Positions 51,269-60,034 of a stretch of DNA of 64,000 bases are shown one piece after another. This DNA is from Streptomyces sp. NBC_00377 (GTDB taxonomy: Bacteria; Actinomycetota; Actinomycetes; Streptomycetales; Streptomycetaceae): assembly GCF_036075115.1 (NCBI RefSeq), contig NZ_CP107958.1:4960001-5024000 (forward strand), given 5' to 3'. Within the stretch, counting starts at the first letter, position 1, and each line of letters begins with the position of its first letter. The notes beneath the pieces are model-generated. The model did no database searches. It worked only from the letters and a program-made list of their open reading frames with translations, and had not been told where the DNA came from. Position numbers and translations under genes: made by a program.

Positions 51269-51611
51269 GGCTCCGCCCGCCCTTCTCCGGTTCGGAGCGT
51301 ACGAGCCCCAAGTCGCCGTGGCGCGTCATTTTGACGGCGTCCAAGACGGTGGCCACGGGCTTGCGGTCCGGCGTCCATGGGCATCCGGCGGCGGGCCGGG
51401 GGGAGGGCGAGCCGGGGGCGTGGGCGCAGGTGAACGTCGCCATCCGTCGATGGGCCCGGTTGACGAGGTTCGAGCGGTACGGCCGGTTATCGTCACCGAT
51501 GGGTCACAGGTCGGTTGTCAGGAGAACCTGAGCGCCTGCCCGTTGTGTCTGGGTTGACGAACGTCGGTGCCGAGGGGTCATGCCCCTGGCGATGCGGATT
51601 CGGGGGCCACC
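51269..51611. other. Gene-free interval, 343 bp
   Basis: Between the L7/L12-like gene and the DUF4232 lipoprotein gene, transcribed divergently. I see no convincing ORF, hairpin or repeat beyond ordinary GC-rich sequence. It must contain promoters for both genes. Confidence 0.5.
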
Positions 51612-52442
51612 ATGCAGCACGCGAACCAGAGCGCGAAGCGGTACACGGACCAGAGCGAGAACAGGAACGGGGACATGGACAACAGGGACAGGGACCGCGG
51701 GAACCGGAACCGGAGTCAGGGTCGGGTCGGGGTCCGGGGTTCCGTGGTGGCGGTTCTCGTGGCCTCGGCCGCACTGATGGTGACGGGATGCCAGTCCGGG
51801 GATTCCTCCAGCGCCTCCGCGAGCCCCGCCTCCGACAGTTCCGCCGGTCTGGACTCGCCGTCCATGGCCACCCCGGCTTCTTCCTCCCCCGCTTCTTCCT
51901 CCGCGGCTTCTCCCTCCGACGCCGCTTCCGGCCTCGCCTCCCCCTCCGGGAGCTCCGCCGCCTCGACGCCTGCCACGGACGTCACCGCGGGCGCCGCCGC
52001 GCCGACCTGTGCCGCGGGCAGTCTGAAGGTCACCGCCCATCAGGCGGCCGACCGGCCGGCGGGCACCGGGACCGGGGCGGCCGTCGTCGAGTTCACCAAC
52101 CGCTCGGCCAAGGCCTGCCGCCTCAAGGGCCATCCGTCCGTCGCGGGAGCAGGCAACGGCTCTCCCGATCACAACGCACCGCTCACCGTCACGCCCAAGG
52201 GATCCGCGTCGCCGGTGACGCTGGCCCCGCGGGGCAAGGCATGGGTGAAGCTGACCTTCGTGCAGGTGCAGGGGGAAGGCGACGGGTACTGCGCATCCGG
52301 CGCGGATCCCGTCGTGTACCCCACTGTCGTCGTCGGCCTGCCGGGGTCGGGGCGCCACCAGGTCGCTCTGGACGACGGTCAGTTCGCCGAGTGCGACAAC
52401 AAGGTGACCGTCACGGCCGTGTCCGCGGTCAGGCCTTCCTGA
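51612..52442 (+). CDS. DUF4232 lipoprotein
   Basis: 276 residues. The signal sequence VRGSVVAVLVASAALMVTGC ends in a lipobox, so Cys60 (or Cys39 if translation begins at ATG 51675) is the lipid-modified residue. The N-terminus before it is unusually long and polar with RDRDRGNRNR-type repeats, so the later start is attractive. A Ser/Ala/Pro linker (~62-130) is followed by a DUF4232 beta-sandwich (LKVTAHQAADRPAGTGTGAA, VVEFTNRSAKACRLKGHPSV). The surface-exposed ligand is unknown. Confidence 0.82.
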   Translation: MQHANQSAKRYTDQSENRNGDMDNRDRDRGNRNRSQGRVGVRGSVVAVLVASAALMVTGCQSGDSSSASASPASDSSAGLDSPSMATPASSSPASSSAASPSDAASGLASPSGSSAASTPATDVTAGAAAPTCAAGSLKVTAHQAADRPAGTGTGAAVVEFTNRSAKACRLKGHPSVAGAGNGSPDHNAPLTVTPKGSASPVTLAPRGKAWVKLTFVQVQGEGDGYCASGADPVVYPTVVVGLPGSGRHQVALDDGQFAECDNKVTVTAVSAVRPS

Positions 52443-52493
52443 CCGGCGCGGCGTCGGCACCGCCCGGGGCGAGGTGATCCCGCGGACGGCACG

Positions 52494-52742
52494 TCATACC
52501 GTCAAAGGCACCGGGTGGATCTCGTCCGCCATGTGGCCGGTGCGCTCGTGGACGCGCAGGACGGCGTCCGCCGACGGTGCCTCGGAGAGGCAGTAGACGG
52601 TTCCGGACTCGGGGTCCGCCCAGGCTCGTTCGAAGTGCACGCCCTCTTCGCCCTCGATGGCGAGGTCCGCCTGGTGGGCCGCGGCGAGCTGGTCGGCGGT
52701 GATGCCCTGCATGTCGTGGTGGATGTCCATGAAGCGGGTCAT
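52494..52742 (-). CDS. SCO4226-type nickel-binding protein (DUF4242)
   Basis: 82 residues from ATG 52742. The ferredoxin-like fold begins TRFMDIHHDMQGITADQLAA. The IHHDM His pair and other His/Asp residues (RVHERTGHMADEIHP) suit metal binding. S. coelicolor SCO4226, of the same length, was shown to bind nickel. It lies in the same neighbourhood just before phoU. A Cys-rich mini-protein gene follows upstream on the same strand, so the pair may handle metal ions. Confidence 0.87.
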   Translation of the reverse strand: MTRFMDIHHDMQGITADQLAAAHQADLAIEGEEGVHFERAWADPESGTVYCLSEAPSADAVLRVHERTGHMADEIHPVPLTV

Positions 52743-52959
52743 GACTGCCCGCCCCCTTCCGGTGTCGTGCCGCCCCCTCCACTCCATGCTGCGCTCGCGC
52801 CCCCTGCGCGGCGACCGGAGGACGAGGACCTACACCCGGCCTCGGACAGGAACGACGGCCGGCCCGGACAGGGACGAGGTCCTGCCCGGACAGGGACGAG
52901 GGGCCCCGGTGCCGGTACCGGCACCGGGGCCCCTCGCCCCGTACGTGCGTCGCGCGGTC

Positions 52960-53118
52960 TCAGCCGCACTGGCAGGGGTTGCCCGACTGGCACCCGCAGC
53001 CGCAGCCGGAACCGCAGCCGCACGCGCCGATCAGCATCAGGTTCCTGATCTCGGCGGGCTGCTCGGTCGGGCGTTCCTGTGCGGGATCGGGCGTGGGAGT
53101 GATGGGGGACTCGGCCAT
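52960..53118 (-). CDS. Small Cys-rich protein, metallothionein-like tail
   Basis: 52 residues from ATG 53118 with GGGAGG upstream. The Pro/Thr/Glu-rich start (ITPTPDPAQERPTEQPAE) precedes a tail with seven cysteines in 20 residues (ACGCGSGCGCGCQSGNPCQC). Such clustering suggests metal or cluster binding, though a thioether-modified peptide precursor is possible. It lies 217 bp upstream of the nickel-binding protein gene on the same strand. Confidence 0.7.
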   Translation of the reverse strand: MAESPITPTPDPAQERPTEQPAEIRNLMLIGACGCGSGCGCGCQSGNPCQCG

Positions 53119-53254
53119 GGGTTCCTCCCGGAGACGTAGGGCCTGTGCGTGGCCCTGTGCCCATTGCATGCCCGGTCCGCTGGGCGCATCAACGGCTCAA
53201 CGGCGCACAGCGGCTTGCGCACGCCCGGGACGTCGTCCGGTACGCCCCTCGGCC

Positions 53255-53968
53255 TCAGATCCCCTCGGCGCCCGTTCCCGCCGGGGGCGCCGGCTGGATG
53301 TCGGGCTGGATCTCCGGCTGGAGCTCGTCCGCGTGCTCGCCCGTCACCAGGAACACCACGCGCTTGGCGACGGCCACCGCGTGGTCGGCGAACCGCTCGT
53401 AGTAGCGGCCCAGCAGCGTGACGTCGACGGCCGTCTCGATGCCGTGCTTCCAGCGGTCGTCCAGCAGGTGCTGGAAGAGGGTGCGGTGGAGCAGATCCAT
53501 CGCGTCGTCGTCCGACTCCAGCTGGAGGGCGAGGTCGACGTCCTTGGTGACGACGACCTCGGCCGCCTTCGCCATCAGGCGCTGCGCGAGCTGGCCCATC
53601 TCCAGGATCGTGGCGTGCAGGTCCTGCGGGACCGCACGGTTGGGGAAGCGCAGCCGGGCCAGCTTCGCCACGTGCTGGGCGAGGTCGCCGGAGCGCTCGA
53701 GGTCGGCCGACATCCGCAGCGACGTGACCACGATCCGCAGGTCCGTCGCCACCGGCTGCTGCCGCGCCAGCAGCGCTATCGCCCGCGCCTCCAGGTCGTG
53801 CTGGAGCTCGTCGACCCTCTTGTCGGCCTCGATGACACTCTCGGCGAGCTTCAGGTCGGCGTCGAGAATGGCGGTCGTGGCGCGTCCGATCGCCGACCCG
53901 ACCAGCCGGGCCATCTCCACCAGGCTGTCGCCGATCGAGTCCAGTTCCTCGTGGTACGCGTCCCGCAT
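53255..53968 (-). CDS. phoU: Phosphate transport regulator PhoU
   Basis: 237 residues from ATG 53968 (RDAYHEELDSIGDSLVEMAR). Two PhoU three-helix repeats carry the E/DxxxD metal-binding signatures (LEARAIALLARQQPVATDLR; MSADLERSGDLAQHVAKLAR; YYERFADHAVAVAKRVVFLV). PhoU modulates PhoR in response to phosphate transport. It is divergent from phoR-phoP across a PHO box, so PhoP probably controls both. The in-frame extension to 54139 has no ribosome site. Confidence 0.94.
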   Translation of the reverse strand: MRDAYHEELDSIGDSLVEMARLVGSAIGRATTAILDADLKLAESVIEADKRVDELQHDLEARAIALLARQQPVATDLRIVVTSLRMSADLERSGDLAQHVAKLARLRFPNRAVPQDLHATILEMGQLAQRLMAKAAEVVVTKDVDLALQLESDDDAMDLLHRTLFQHLLDDRWKHGIETAVDVTLLGRYYERFADHAVAVAKRVVFLVTGEHADELQPEIQPDIQPAPPAGTGAEGI

Positions 53969-54139
53969 CAGGGTTCCCTCTCGTACGTCGTGCTTGGGGT
54001 TCGAGTTCGGTTCCGGGGGCCAGAACCGGCCGCGAACCGGGCCGGGACCGGCTGCTGCACCGGCGCCGACCGGCCGTGGAACCGGTGCTGCGAACCCCAC
54101 GGTGCCACGGTCCGCCCCGTACGCGTCGATTTCCGTCAC

Positions 54140-54172
54140 CCCAAATGAACCACCACTGGCTCCAAGGTGAAC
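54140..54172 (-). promoter_or_regulatory. PHO box between phoU and phoR
   Basis: On the minus strand, GTTCACCTTGG (54172-54162), AGCCAGTGGTG (54161-54151) and GTTCATTTGGG (54150-54140) form three contiguous 11-nt units, the first and third matching the PhoP direct-repeat consensus. It sits 171 bp before phoU and 73 bp before phoR and suits autoregulation by PhoP. Confidence 0.8.
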
Positions 54173-54245
54173 TCTGGGCGACGAGTGTTCGAGGTCGCAC
54201 CTCGACAGCTGTGGCCAGGACCGATCGCGTGCCTAACCTGGTGGC

Positions 54246-55637
54246 ATGGACGTGAACGCGGCGGTCGCCGCAGCAGCAGCGATCGCCGGGGTCCTCACCG
54301 GTGTCATCGCCACGCTGGCGTTCCGCTGGAGCGAGCGGGAGCAGAAGCGCCCCACGCGTACCTCGTTGCACACGGACCCGGTGCTTCCGCCGGGTGTGGA
54401 CACCGTCCTCTCCGTGCTCCGCTCCTCCGCCGTCGTGCTCGACGAGGCCGACGCCGTCGTCAAGGCCAGCTCCGCCGCCTACGCCCTCGGGCTGGTACGC
54501 GGCGGCCGGCTCAGCGTCGAGCCCATGCTCAAGATGGCCCGGGACACCAGACGCGACGGGGAGATACGCCAGGTCGAACTGGATCTTCCCCGGCGCGGAA
54601 CCGGACGCGGCGAGGCCCTCGCCGTGTCCGCCAGAGTGGCTCCGCTGGGCTCCCGGCTCGTCCTCCTGCTCGTCGAGGACCTCACCGAGGCCCGCCGGAT
54701 CGAAGCGGTCCGGCGGGACTTCGTCGCGAACGTCAGCCATGAGCTGAAGACACCGGTCGGCGCGCTCTCCCTGCTCTCCGAGGCGGTCATGGACGCGTCG
54801 GAAGATCCGGAGGCGGTGGAGCGGTTCGCCGGCCGTATGCAGATCGAGGCCACCCGGCTGACCAGCCTGGTCCAGGAGCTCATCGACCTGTCGAGGGTCC
54901 AGAACGACGACCCCCTCGAGGACGCGGAGCCGGTCGGCATCGACGAACTGGTCGCCGAGGCCGTCGACCGCTGCCGTCACCAGGCCGGGACCAAACAGAT
55001 CACCATGGCCACGAACGTGACGGCGTCCGAAGGACCCGGGCAGGGCGGTGCGCGGCCGGTGGACGGCGCCGCCGTCCTGAGTGTCTGGGGCAACCGCGGC
55101 CAGCTGGCCGCCGCCCTCGGCAACCTGGTCGAGAACGCCGTCAACTACTCGCCCGCCCATACCCGTGTCGGCATCGCCGCCCGCCGGGTGAGCGGTCCTG
55201 GCGGGGACCTGATCGAGATCGCCGTGACCGACCAGGGCATCGGCATCTCCGACAAGGACAAGGAGCGCATCTTCGAGCGCTTCTACCGCGTCGACCCGGC
55301 CCGCTCCCGCCAGACGGGCGGTACCGGTCTCGGGCTGGCGATCGTCAAGCACGTGGCCGCCTCGCACGGCGGGGAGGTCACGGTGTGGAGCGCCGAGAAC
55401 CAGGGCTCCACGTTCACCCTGCGGCTGCCGGAGGCGGGCGTGGCCCGTGACCGCGCGCACCAGCACCCCGACCCGGACGACACCGACGAGACCGACGACC
55501 TCGATGACGTCGGCGAGGCCGACCGGTCCTCCGCGCACCACTCCTCCCCGTACCGCTCCCTCCAGACCCCACCCCGTGCCTCATCCCCCGATTCGTCCGC
55601 GACCCGGACGCTTTCCGCCCCGGAGGTCCTTCCGTGA
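54246..55637 (+). CDS. phoR: Sensor histidine kinase PhoR
   Basis: 463 residues. A single N-terminal TM helix (AAVAAAAAIAGVLTGVIATL) and no sizeable outside domain are visible, as expected of streptomycete PhoR, which senses phosphate through PhoU/Pst. A PAS-like region (~50-150) precedes HisKA with H165 (NVSHELKTP). The ATPase domain has the N box (NLVENAVNYS), G1 (DQGIGISD), G2 (GGTGLGLAI) and an acidic Ser/His-rich tail. TAACCT lies 6 bp before ATG 54246, so it is probably leaderless. The stop overlaps phoP. Confidence 0.95.
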   Translation: MDVNAAVAAAAAIAGVLTGVIATLAFRWSEREQKRPTRTSLHTDPVLPPGVDTVLSVLRSSAVVLDEADAVVKASSAAYALGLVRGGRLSVEPMLKMARDTRRDGEIRQVELDLPRRGTGRGEALAVSARVAPLGSRLVLLLVEDLTEARRIEAVRRDFVANVSHELKTPVGALSLLSEAVMDASEDPEAVERFAGRMQIEATRLTSLVQELIDLSRVQNDDPLEDAEPVGIDELVAEAVDRCRHQAGTKQITMATNVTASEGPGQGGARPVDGAAVLSVWGNRGQLAAALGNLVENAVNYSPAHTRVGIAARRVSGPGGDLIEIAVTDQGIGISDKDKERIFERFYRVDPARSRQTGGTGLGLAIVKHVAASHGGEVTVWSAENQGSTFTLRLPEAGVARDRAHQHPDPDDTDETDDLDDVGEADRSSAHHSSPYRSLQTPPRASSPDSSATRTLSAPEVLP

Positions 55638-56314
55638 CCCGAGTGCTCGTCGTCGAGGACGAGGAGTCCTTCTCCGACGCCCTGTCGTACATGCTCCGCA
55701 AGGAGGGCTTCGAGGTCGCCGTCGCGGCCACCGGGCCCGACGGGCTCGACGAGTTCGAGCGCAACGGCGCCGACCTCGTGCTCCTCGATCTGATGCTGCC
55801 GGGCCTGCCCGGTACGGAGGTGTGCCGGCAGTTGCGCGGCCGCTCCAACGTGCCCGTGATCATGGTGACGGCCAAGGACAGCGAGATCGACAAGGTCGTC
55901 GGCCTGGAGATAGGAGCCGACGACTACGTCACCAAGCCCTTCTCCTCGCGTGAGCTTGTCGCCCGTATCCGGGCCGTGCTGCGTCGCAGGGGCGAGCCGG
56001 AGGAGGTGACCCCGGCGGCTCTGGAGGCCGGTCCGGTCCGCATGGACGTCGACCGCCACGTGGTGACGGTCTCCGGCTCCAAGGTCGACCTCCCGCTGAA
56101 GGAGTTCGACCTCCTGGAGATGCTGCTGCGCAACGCCGGGCGCGTCCTGACCCGTATGCAGCTGATCGACCGGGTCTGGGGCGCCGACTACGTGGGCGAC
56201 ACCAAGACCCTCGACGTCCACGTCAAGCGCCTGCGCGCCAAGATCGAGCCGGACCCGGGGGCCCCGAGGTATCTGGTGACGGTTCGCGGTCTCGGCTACA
56301 AGTTCGAGCCGTAG
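55634..56314 (+). CDS. phoP: Response regulator PhoP
   Basis: 226 residues from GTG 55634, overlapping phoR by 4 bp. The receiver has VEDEES, D52 (LVLLDLMLPGLPG) and K101 (YVTKPFSS). The winged-helix domain shows LPLKEFDLLEMLLRNAGRVL, TKTLDVHVKRLRAKI and VRGLGYKFEP. It controls phosphate starvation genes and, in Streptomyces, cross-talks with GlnR, whose gene is in this window. Confidence 0.97.
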   Translation: MTRVLVVEDEESFSDALSYMLRKEGFEVAVAATGPDGLDEFERNGADLVLLDLMLPGLPGTEVCRQLRGRSNVPVIMVTAKDSEIDKVVGLEIGADDYVTKPFSSRELVARIRAVLRRRGEPEEVTPAALEAGPVRMDVDRHVVTVSGSKVDLPLKEFDLLEMLLRNAGRVLTRMQLIDRVWGADYVGDTKTLDVHVKRLRAKIEPDPGAPRYLVTVRGLGYKFEP

Positions 56315-56346
56315 ACCGTACGGCCACAGCCGTGGCGACAGCGGTG

Positions 56347-56393
56347 ACACGGGAAGGGCGGCCCCCCCGCGCGGGGGGCCGCCCTTCCCGTGT
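56347..56393. terminator. Bidirectional terminator after phoP
   Basis: A perfect 21-bp inverted repeat (56347-56367 with 56373-56393) with a 5-base loop, one of the strongest hairpins in the window, between the convergent phoP and lipoprotein genes. Confidence 0.95.
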
Positions 56394-56487
56394 ACTGGGT
56401 CGGTCAGCCAGTGACCGTCGGGTCAGCCCGTGGTCGGGCGGCCCGTGGGCCGGCCCGTGTCCGTGGGCCGGTCCCGTGGGTGTCGGG

Positions 56488-57135
56488 TCAGTGGCCGGCG
56501 GCCGACGCGGACGCGGAGGCCGAGTTCGACGGGGAGGCCGAGCCGGACTCCGTGCCGCCCGGGGAAGCGGACCCGGAGGCCGACGGGGACGCGCTGCCGG
56601 ACGGGGACTGCGCGGCCGTCGGGATGTCGCTCGGGCCCCACGAGGAGAAGTAGCTCTCGGCGGGGACCACGAAGGCGCGCAGGGACACCTCGCCGGTCTC
56701 GCTGAAGGTGAAGGTGACCTTCTGGGCGTCACCGTCCTTGACGGCCTCACGGCTGTTCGTCAGCACGGCGGAGGCGTTGTTCTTGCCACCGATGACGACC
56801 GAGCCGTGGGCCGGCACGACCAGCTCGCCCTTGCCCTTGGCGGGCTTGATCTCGGCGGACTTGCCGCCGTCCACAGTGATGGATTCCAGCGTCTGGGGCT
56901 CGCTGCCGCTGTTGAAGACGGTCGCCGAGATGACGGCGGGACCGGTCGACTCCAGGTCGGGCTGGGTGATGATGACGACGTTCTGAAGCTTGATGTCGCC
57001 GACGTGGACGGCGGCGTTGTCCGGCTTGATCTCCAGGGTCTGGGAGTCGTTGCCGGCCCCGCAGGCGGCGAGCGAGGCGATCGAGAACGCGATGGCGGAA
57101 GCGGCGAGGACGCCGCGTCGAAGGCTGCTGCTCAC
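56488..57135 (-). CDS. Lipoprotein, conserved near phoP
   Basis: 215 residues from GTG 57135 with AAGGAG upstream. The signal sequence and lipobox end in ASLAAC. The body is a beta-sandwich (HVGDIKLQNVVIITQPD, VISATVFNSGSEPQTLESIT) with a Ser/Ala/Pro-rich low-complexity tail of ~45 residues. It resembles actinobacterial surface proteins of unknown function. An in-frame extension to 57237 is unsupported. It is convergent with phoP and shares the terminator hairpin. Confidence 0.83.
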   Translation of the reverse strand: MSSSLRRGVLAASAIAFSIASLAACGAGNDSQTLEIKPDNAAVHVGDIKLQNVVIITQPDLESTGPAVISATVFNSGSEPQTLESITVDGGKSAEIKPAKGKGELVVPAHGSVVIGGKNNASAVLTNSREAVKDGDAQKVTFTFSETGEVSLRAFVVPAESYFSSWGPSDIPTAAQSPSGSASPSASGSASPGGTESGSASPSNSASASASAAGH

Positions 57136-57455
57136 GGCGGCGGCAACTCCTTGTGCACGCGGACGGCTTTCCTTTGGATGAAGCCGTCCTAAGGGTCTGT
57201 CAGCAGGCCTCAGGTTACCGAGCCGTTCCTGCGGCACCGCACCCGACCCGCCTCCAGAGCGATCCCGTGCCTCGGCGGACGAGTCCGCCGGCCTCCCGCG
57301 GGTCCCGCGGGGACCGTCGTGACAGCCTCCGGTGGCTCACTTGCGACTCCTCAGGCACATTGACACCACCCGTCTTCTTCCTGCTCGCCCGCCATTCACA
57401 TAACCGGCCGCGACGTCCGCTCGCGGATTTCCGGTGAAGGAATGCGAGGCGCTCC

Positions 57456-57502
57456 CCGGAATTGATCACGGCCCGCCCCGAAGAGTCGATGATCAATTCC
57501 GG
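57456..57502. promoter_or_regulatory. Long-arm inverted repeat upstream of carD
   Basis: Perfect 13-base arms (CCGGAATTGATCA at 57456-57468 and its complement at 57490-57502) around a 21-base loop. It is too AT-rich for its surroundings and is not followed by a T tract. It may be an operator pair or the core of an RNA element. Confidence 0.55.
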
Positions 57503-57740
57503 AAACGACCTGTATCCGGCCACGTGAACCGAACGGAGTAGCGGAAGTCGCACTCCCGGAAGTGGACATTTGTGGACGTTCGGCCGTTCAGGTGGGGCTT
57601 CGGATGCGTGTAACGTGCGCGTTTCTCCCCCCTCGGAGAGCCGCTCCGACCTGCGAATACCTGCCTCCGCGGGCCCTCCGCAGCACGTTCCTGTTGCTGT
57701 TGTCAAGCCCCGAGATATGCCCTGACCTGCGAAAACGCCA

Positions 57741-57769
57741 TTCAGAACCCGCAGTTTCCGTGTTACCCT
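57741..57769 (+). promoter_or_regulatory. carD promoter candidate
   Basis: TTCAGA (57741-57746) and TACCCT (57764-57769) are separated by 17 bp, 29 bp before the carD ATG. The -10 sequence TACCCT recurs before cysS and the HelD/HelR-like gene in this window. Confidence 0.45.
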
Positions 57770-57797
57770 GGATAGCCACGGAAGGGGTACCTGTCAC

Positions 57798-58280
57798 ATG
57801 ACGTTCAAGGTTGGCGACACCGTGGTCTATCCCCATCACGGGGCCGCGCTGATCGAGGCCATCGAAACTCGCCAGATCAAAGGCGTGGACAAGACCTACT
57901 TGGTGCTGAAGGTCGCCCAGGGTGACCTGACGGTACGTGTGCCAGCGGACAATGCGGAGTTCGTCGGCGTACGTGATGTGGTCGGTCAGGACGGGCTGGA
58001 CCGGGTCTTCGAGGTGCTGCGCGCGCCGTACGCCGAGGAGCCCACGAACTGGTCGCGTCGTTACAAGGCAAATCTGGAGAAGCTCGCCTCCGGCGATGTC
58101 ATCAAGGTCGCGGAAGTAGTGCGTGACCTGTGGCGTCGTGAGCGCGAGCGCGGACTCTCCGCCGGTGAGAAGCGCATGCTCGCCAAGGCCCGCCAGATCC
58201 TGGTGAGTGAACTCGCTCTCGCGGAGAACACCAACGAGGACAAGGCCGAAGCTCTGCTCGACGAGGTCCTCGCCTCCTGA
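57798..58280 (+). CDS. carD: CarD/CdnL-type RNA polymerase-binding transcription factor
   Basis: 160 residues. The N-terminal Tudor-like RNAP-interacting domain is FKVGDTVVYPHHGAALIEAI and the C-terminal helical DNA-binding domain includes ETNWSRRYKANLEKL-like and RRERERGLSAGEKRM. CarD stabilises open complexes, notably at rRNA promoters, and is essential or near-essential in actinobacteria. GAAGGGG precedes ATG 57798. It lies directly upstream of ispD-ispF, as in mycobacteria. Confidence 0.96.
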   Translation: MTFKVGDTVVYPHHGAALIEAIETRQIKGVDKTYLVLKVAQGDLTVRVPADNAEFVGVRDVVGQDGLDRVFEVLRAPYAEEPTNWSRRYKANLEKLASGDVIKVAEVVRDLWRRERERGLSAGEKRMLAKARQILVSELALAENTNEDKAEALLDEVLAS

Positions 58281-58618
58281 GCCTGCCGAGCTCGACAAGG
58301 TTCTCGAGTCCCGATACCGGCCCGGAACCGGCCTCGGCACACTGAAGAACACCGAAATGCCGCGGTGCCCGATGACGTATTCCCGTCGCCGGGCGCTGCG
58401 GCATGTTCACGCTCGGACGCCGCCGTACGCCCTACCCCACGGGGGCGGTCGGTCGATACTGCCCCCTGGTGCTTCGACCGGTGCTTCGATACTTGATGCG
58501 CCGGGCCCGGGCCGCCGCCTCGACCAGAACGTCACGGAAGGGTCCGGTCAGGGCGTCGTGCCCGGCACTTCCCAGGCCATACCCACGCCAGGCCAGCACA
58601 CAAACCTGACAGGAACCG
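58281..58618. other. Gene-free interval between carD and ispD, 338 bp
   Basis: No ORF with a credible start and no strong hairpin. It must hold the carD 3' end and any separate ispD promoter. GC-rich throughout. Confidence 0.5.
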
Positions 58619-59371
58619 ATGTCTGACGATTCGCGTCCCTCCCCCGCGCCCGCCCGCACGGCCGCGGTGATCCCGGCCGCCGGCCGGGGTGTCCGTCTCG
58701 GCCCGGGCGCCCCCAAGGCGCTCCGCACCCTGGGCGGCACACCCATGCTGATCCACGCCGTGCGCGCCCTCGCCGCCTCCCGCGCCGTCTCGCTGGTCGT
58801 CGTCGTGGCCCCGCCGGACGGCACCGCCGAGGTCAAGTCGCTGCTCGACGCGCACGCGCTGCCCGACCGCACCGACTTCCTGGTCGTCCCCGGCGGTGAC
58901 TCCCGTCAGGAGTCCGTGAAGCTCGGCCTGGACGCGCTTCCCCCCGGCCATGACATCGTCCTCGTGCACGACGCCGCCCGGCCCCTCGTTCCCGTCGACA
59001 CGGTGGACGCGGTGATCGAGGCCGTACGGGACGGCGCCCCGGCCGTGGTCCCGGCCCTTCCGCTCGCGGACACCGTCAAGGAGGTCGAACCGGCCCGCAC
59101 CGCCGGTGACCCCGAACCGGTCGTCGCCACCCCGGAACGCGGCCGCCTGCGCGCCGTGCAGACCCCGCAGGGCTTCGACCGGGCCACCCTCGTCCGCGCC
59201 CACGAGTCGGTCACCGGCGACGTCACCGACGACGCGAGCATGGTCGAGCAGCTGGGCCTGACGGTCGTGGTCGTCCCCGGTCACGAGGAGGCCTTCAAGG
59301 TGACCCGCCCTCTGGACCTGGTCCTCGCGGAGGCGGTCCTGGCCCGCAGGAGGCTCAACGATGGCTTCTGA
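58619..59371 (+). CDS. ispD: 2-C-methyl-D-erythritol 4-phosphate cytidylyltransferase
   Basis: 250 residues with AGGAACCG before ATG 58619. It transfers CMP to MEP in the MEP isoprenoid pathway. Signatures are VIPAAGRGVRLGPGAPKALR (nucleotide binding), LVHDAARPLVP and the C-terminal TRPLDLVLAEAVL. The next gene, ispF, overlaps by 11 bp, so the two are translationally coupled. Confidence 0.96.
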   Translation: MSDDSRPSPAPARTAAVIPAAGRGVRLGPGAPKALRTLGGTPMLIHAVRALAASRAVSLVVVVAPPDGTAEVKSLLDAHALPDRTDFLVVPGGDSRQESVKLGLDALPPGHDIVLVHDAARPLVPVDTVDAVIEAVRDGAPAVVPALPLADTVKEVEPARTAGDPEPVVATPERGRLRAVQTPQGFDRATLVRAHESVTGDVTDDASMVEQLGLTVVVVPGHEEAFKVTRPLDLVLAEAVLARRRLNDGF

Positions 59372-59927
59372 GACGCCCTTCGCGGGGGTGGTCCTGCCCC
59401 AGGTCGGCATCGGTACCGACATCCACGCCTTCGAAGAGGGCCGCGAGCTGTGGTGCGCGGGTCTGAAGTGGGAGGGAGCGGGCCCCGGCCTGGCCGGGCA
59501 CTCCGACGCGGACGTCGTCGCCCACGCCGCCTGCAACGCGCTTTTCTCCGCCGCCGGCCTCGGTGACCTGGGGCAGCACTTCGGCACCGGGCGGCCCGAG
59601 TGGTCCGGCGCCTCCGGCGTCACCCTGCTGACCGAGGCGGCCCGGATCGTCCGCGAGGCGGGCTTCGTGATCGGCAACATCGCCGTACAGGTCGTCGGCC
59701 CCCGCCCCAAGATCGGCAAGCGCCGCGACGAGGCCCAGAAAATCCTGTCGGAGGCGGCGGGAGCCCCGGTGTCCGTGTCGGGTGCGACGACCGACGGGCT
59801 CGGTTTCCCCGGCCGGGACGAAGGCCTGATGGCGATCGCGACGGCGCTGGTGGCACACACCGGCACCCGCACCGGCACGGAGGGCGGAACGGGCGGAGAA
59901 ACAGGCGGAGAAACGACCACCGGCTGA
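59361..59927 (+). CDS. ispF: 2-C-methyl-D-erythritol 2,4-cyclodiphosphate synthase
   Basis: 188 residues; it forms the cyclic diphosphate in the MEP pathway. Zinc-binding DxH is GTDIHAF, with the second metal site region HSDADVV. The conserved TDGLGFPGRDEG near the end is the substrate-loop motif. The C-terminal 25 residues (Gly/Thr/Glu-rich) extend beyond the usual IspF end and are probably disordered. It overlaps ispD. Confidence 0.95.
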   Translation: MASETPFAGVVLPQVGIGTDIHAFEEGRELWCAGLKWEGAGPGLAGHSDADVVAHAACNALFSAAGLGDLGQHFGTGRPEWSGASGVTLLTEAARIVREAGFVIGNIAVQVVGPRPKIGKRRDEAQKILSEAAGAPVSVSGATTDGLGFPGRDEGLMAIATALVAHTGTRTGTEGGTGGETGGETTTG

Positions 59928-60034
59928 GGCCGCGGCGCCCGCCCCGGCCGACATATGCCATGGCATGTCACGAATGTGTGGCCCTTGGGCGGAAGGGGCT
60001 CGGGGCATCGCTTCGCGCCCACTACCCTGGAGTG

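Larger units (their letters stand above)
57136..57797. other. Gene-free interval before carD, 662 bp
   Basis: It holds no credible gene on either strand. Recognisable elements are the inverted repeat at 57456-57502 and the carD promoter near 57741-57769. Its length suggests an extended regulatory region or an unannotated small RNA upstream of carD. Confidence 0.5.
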
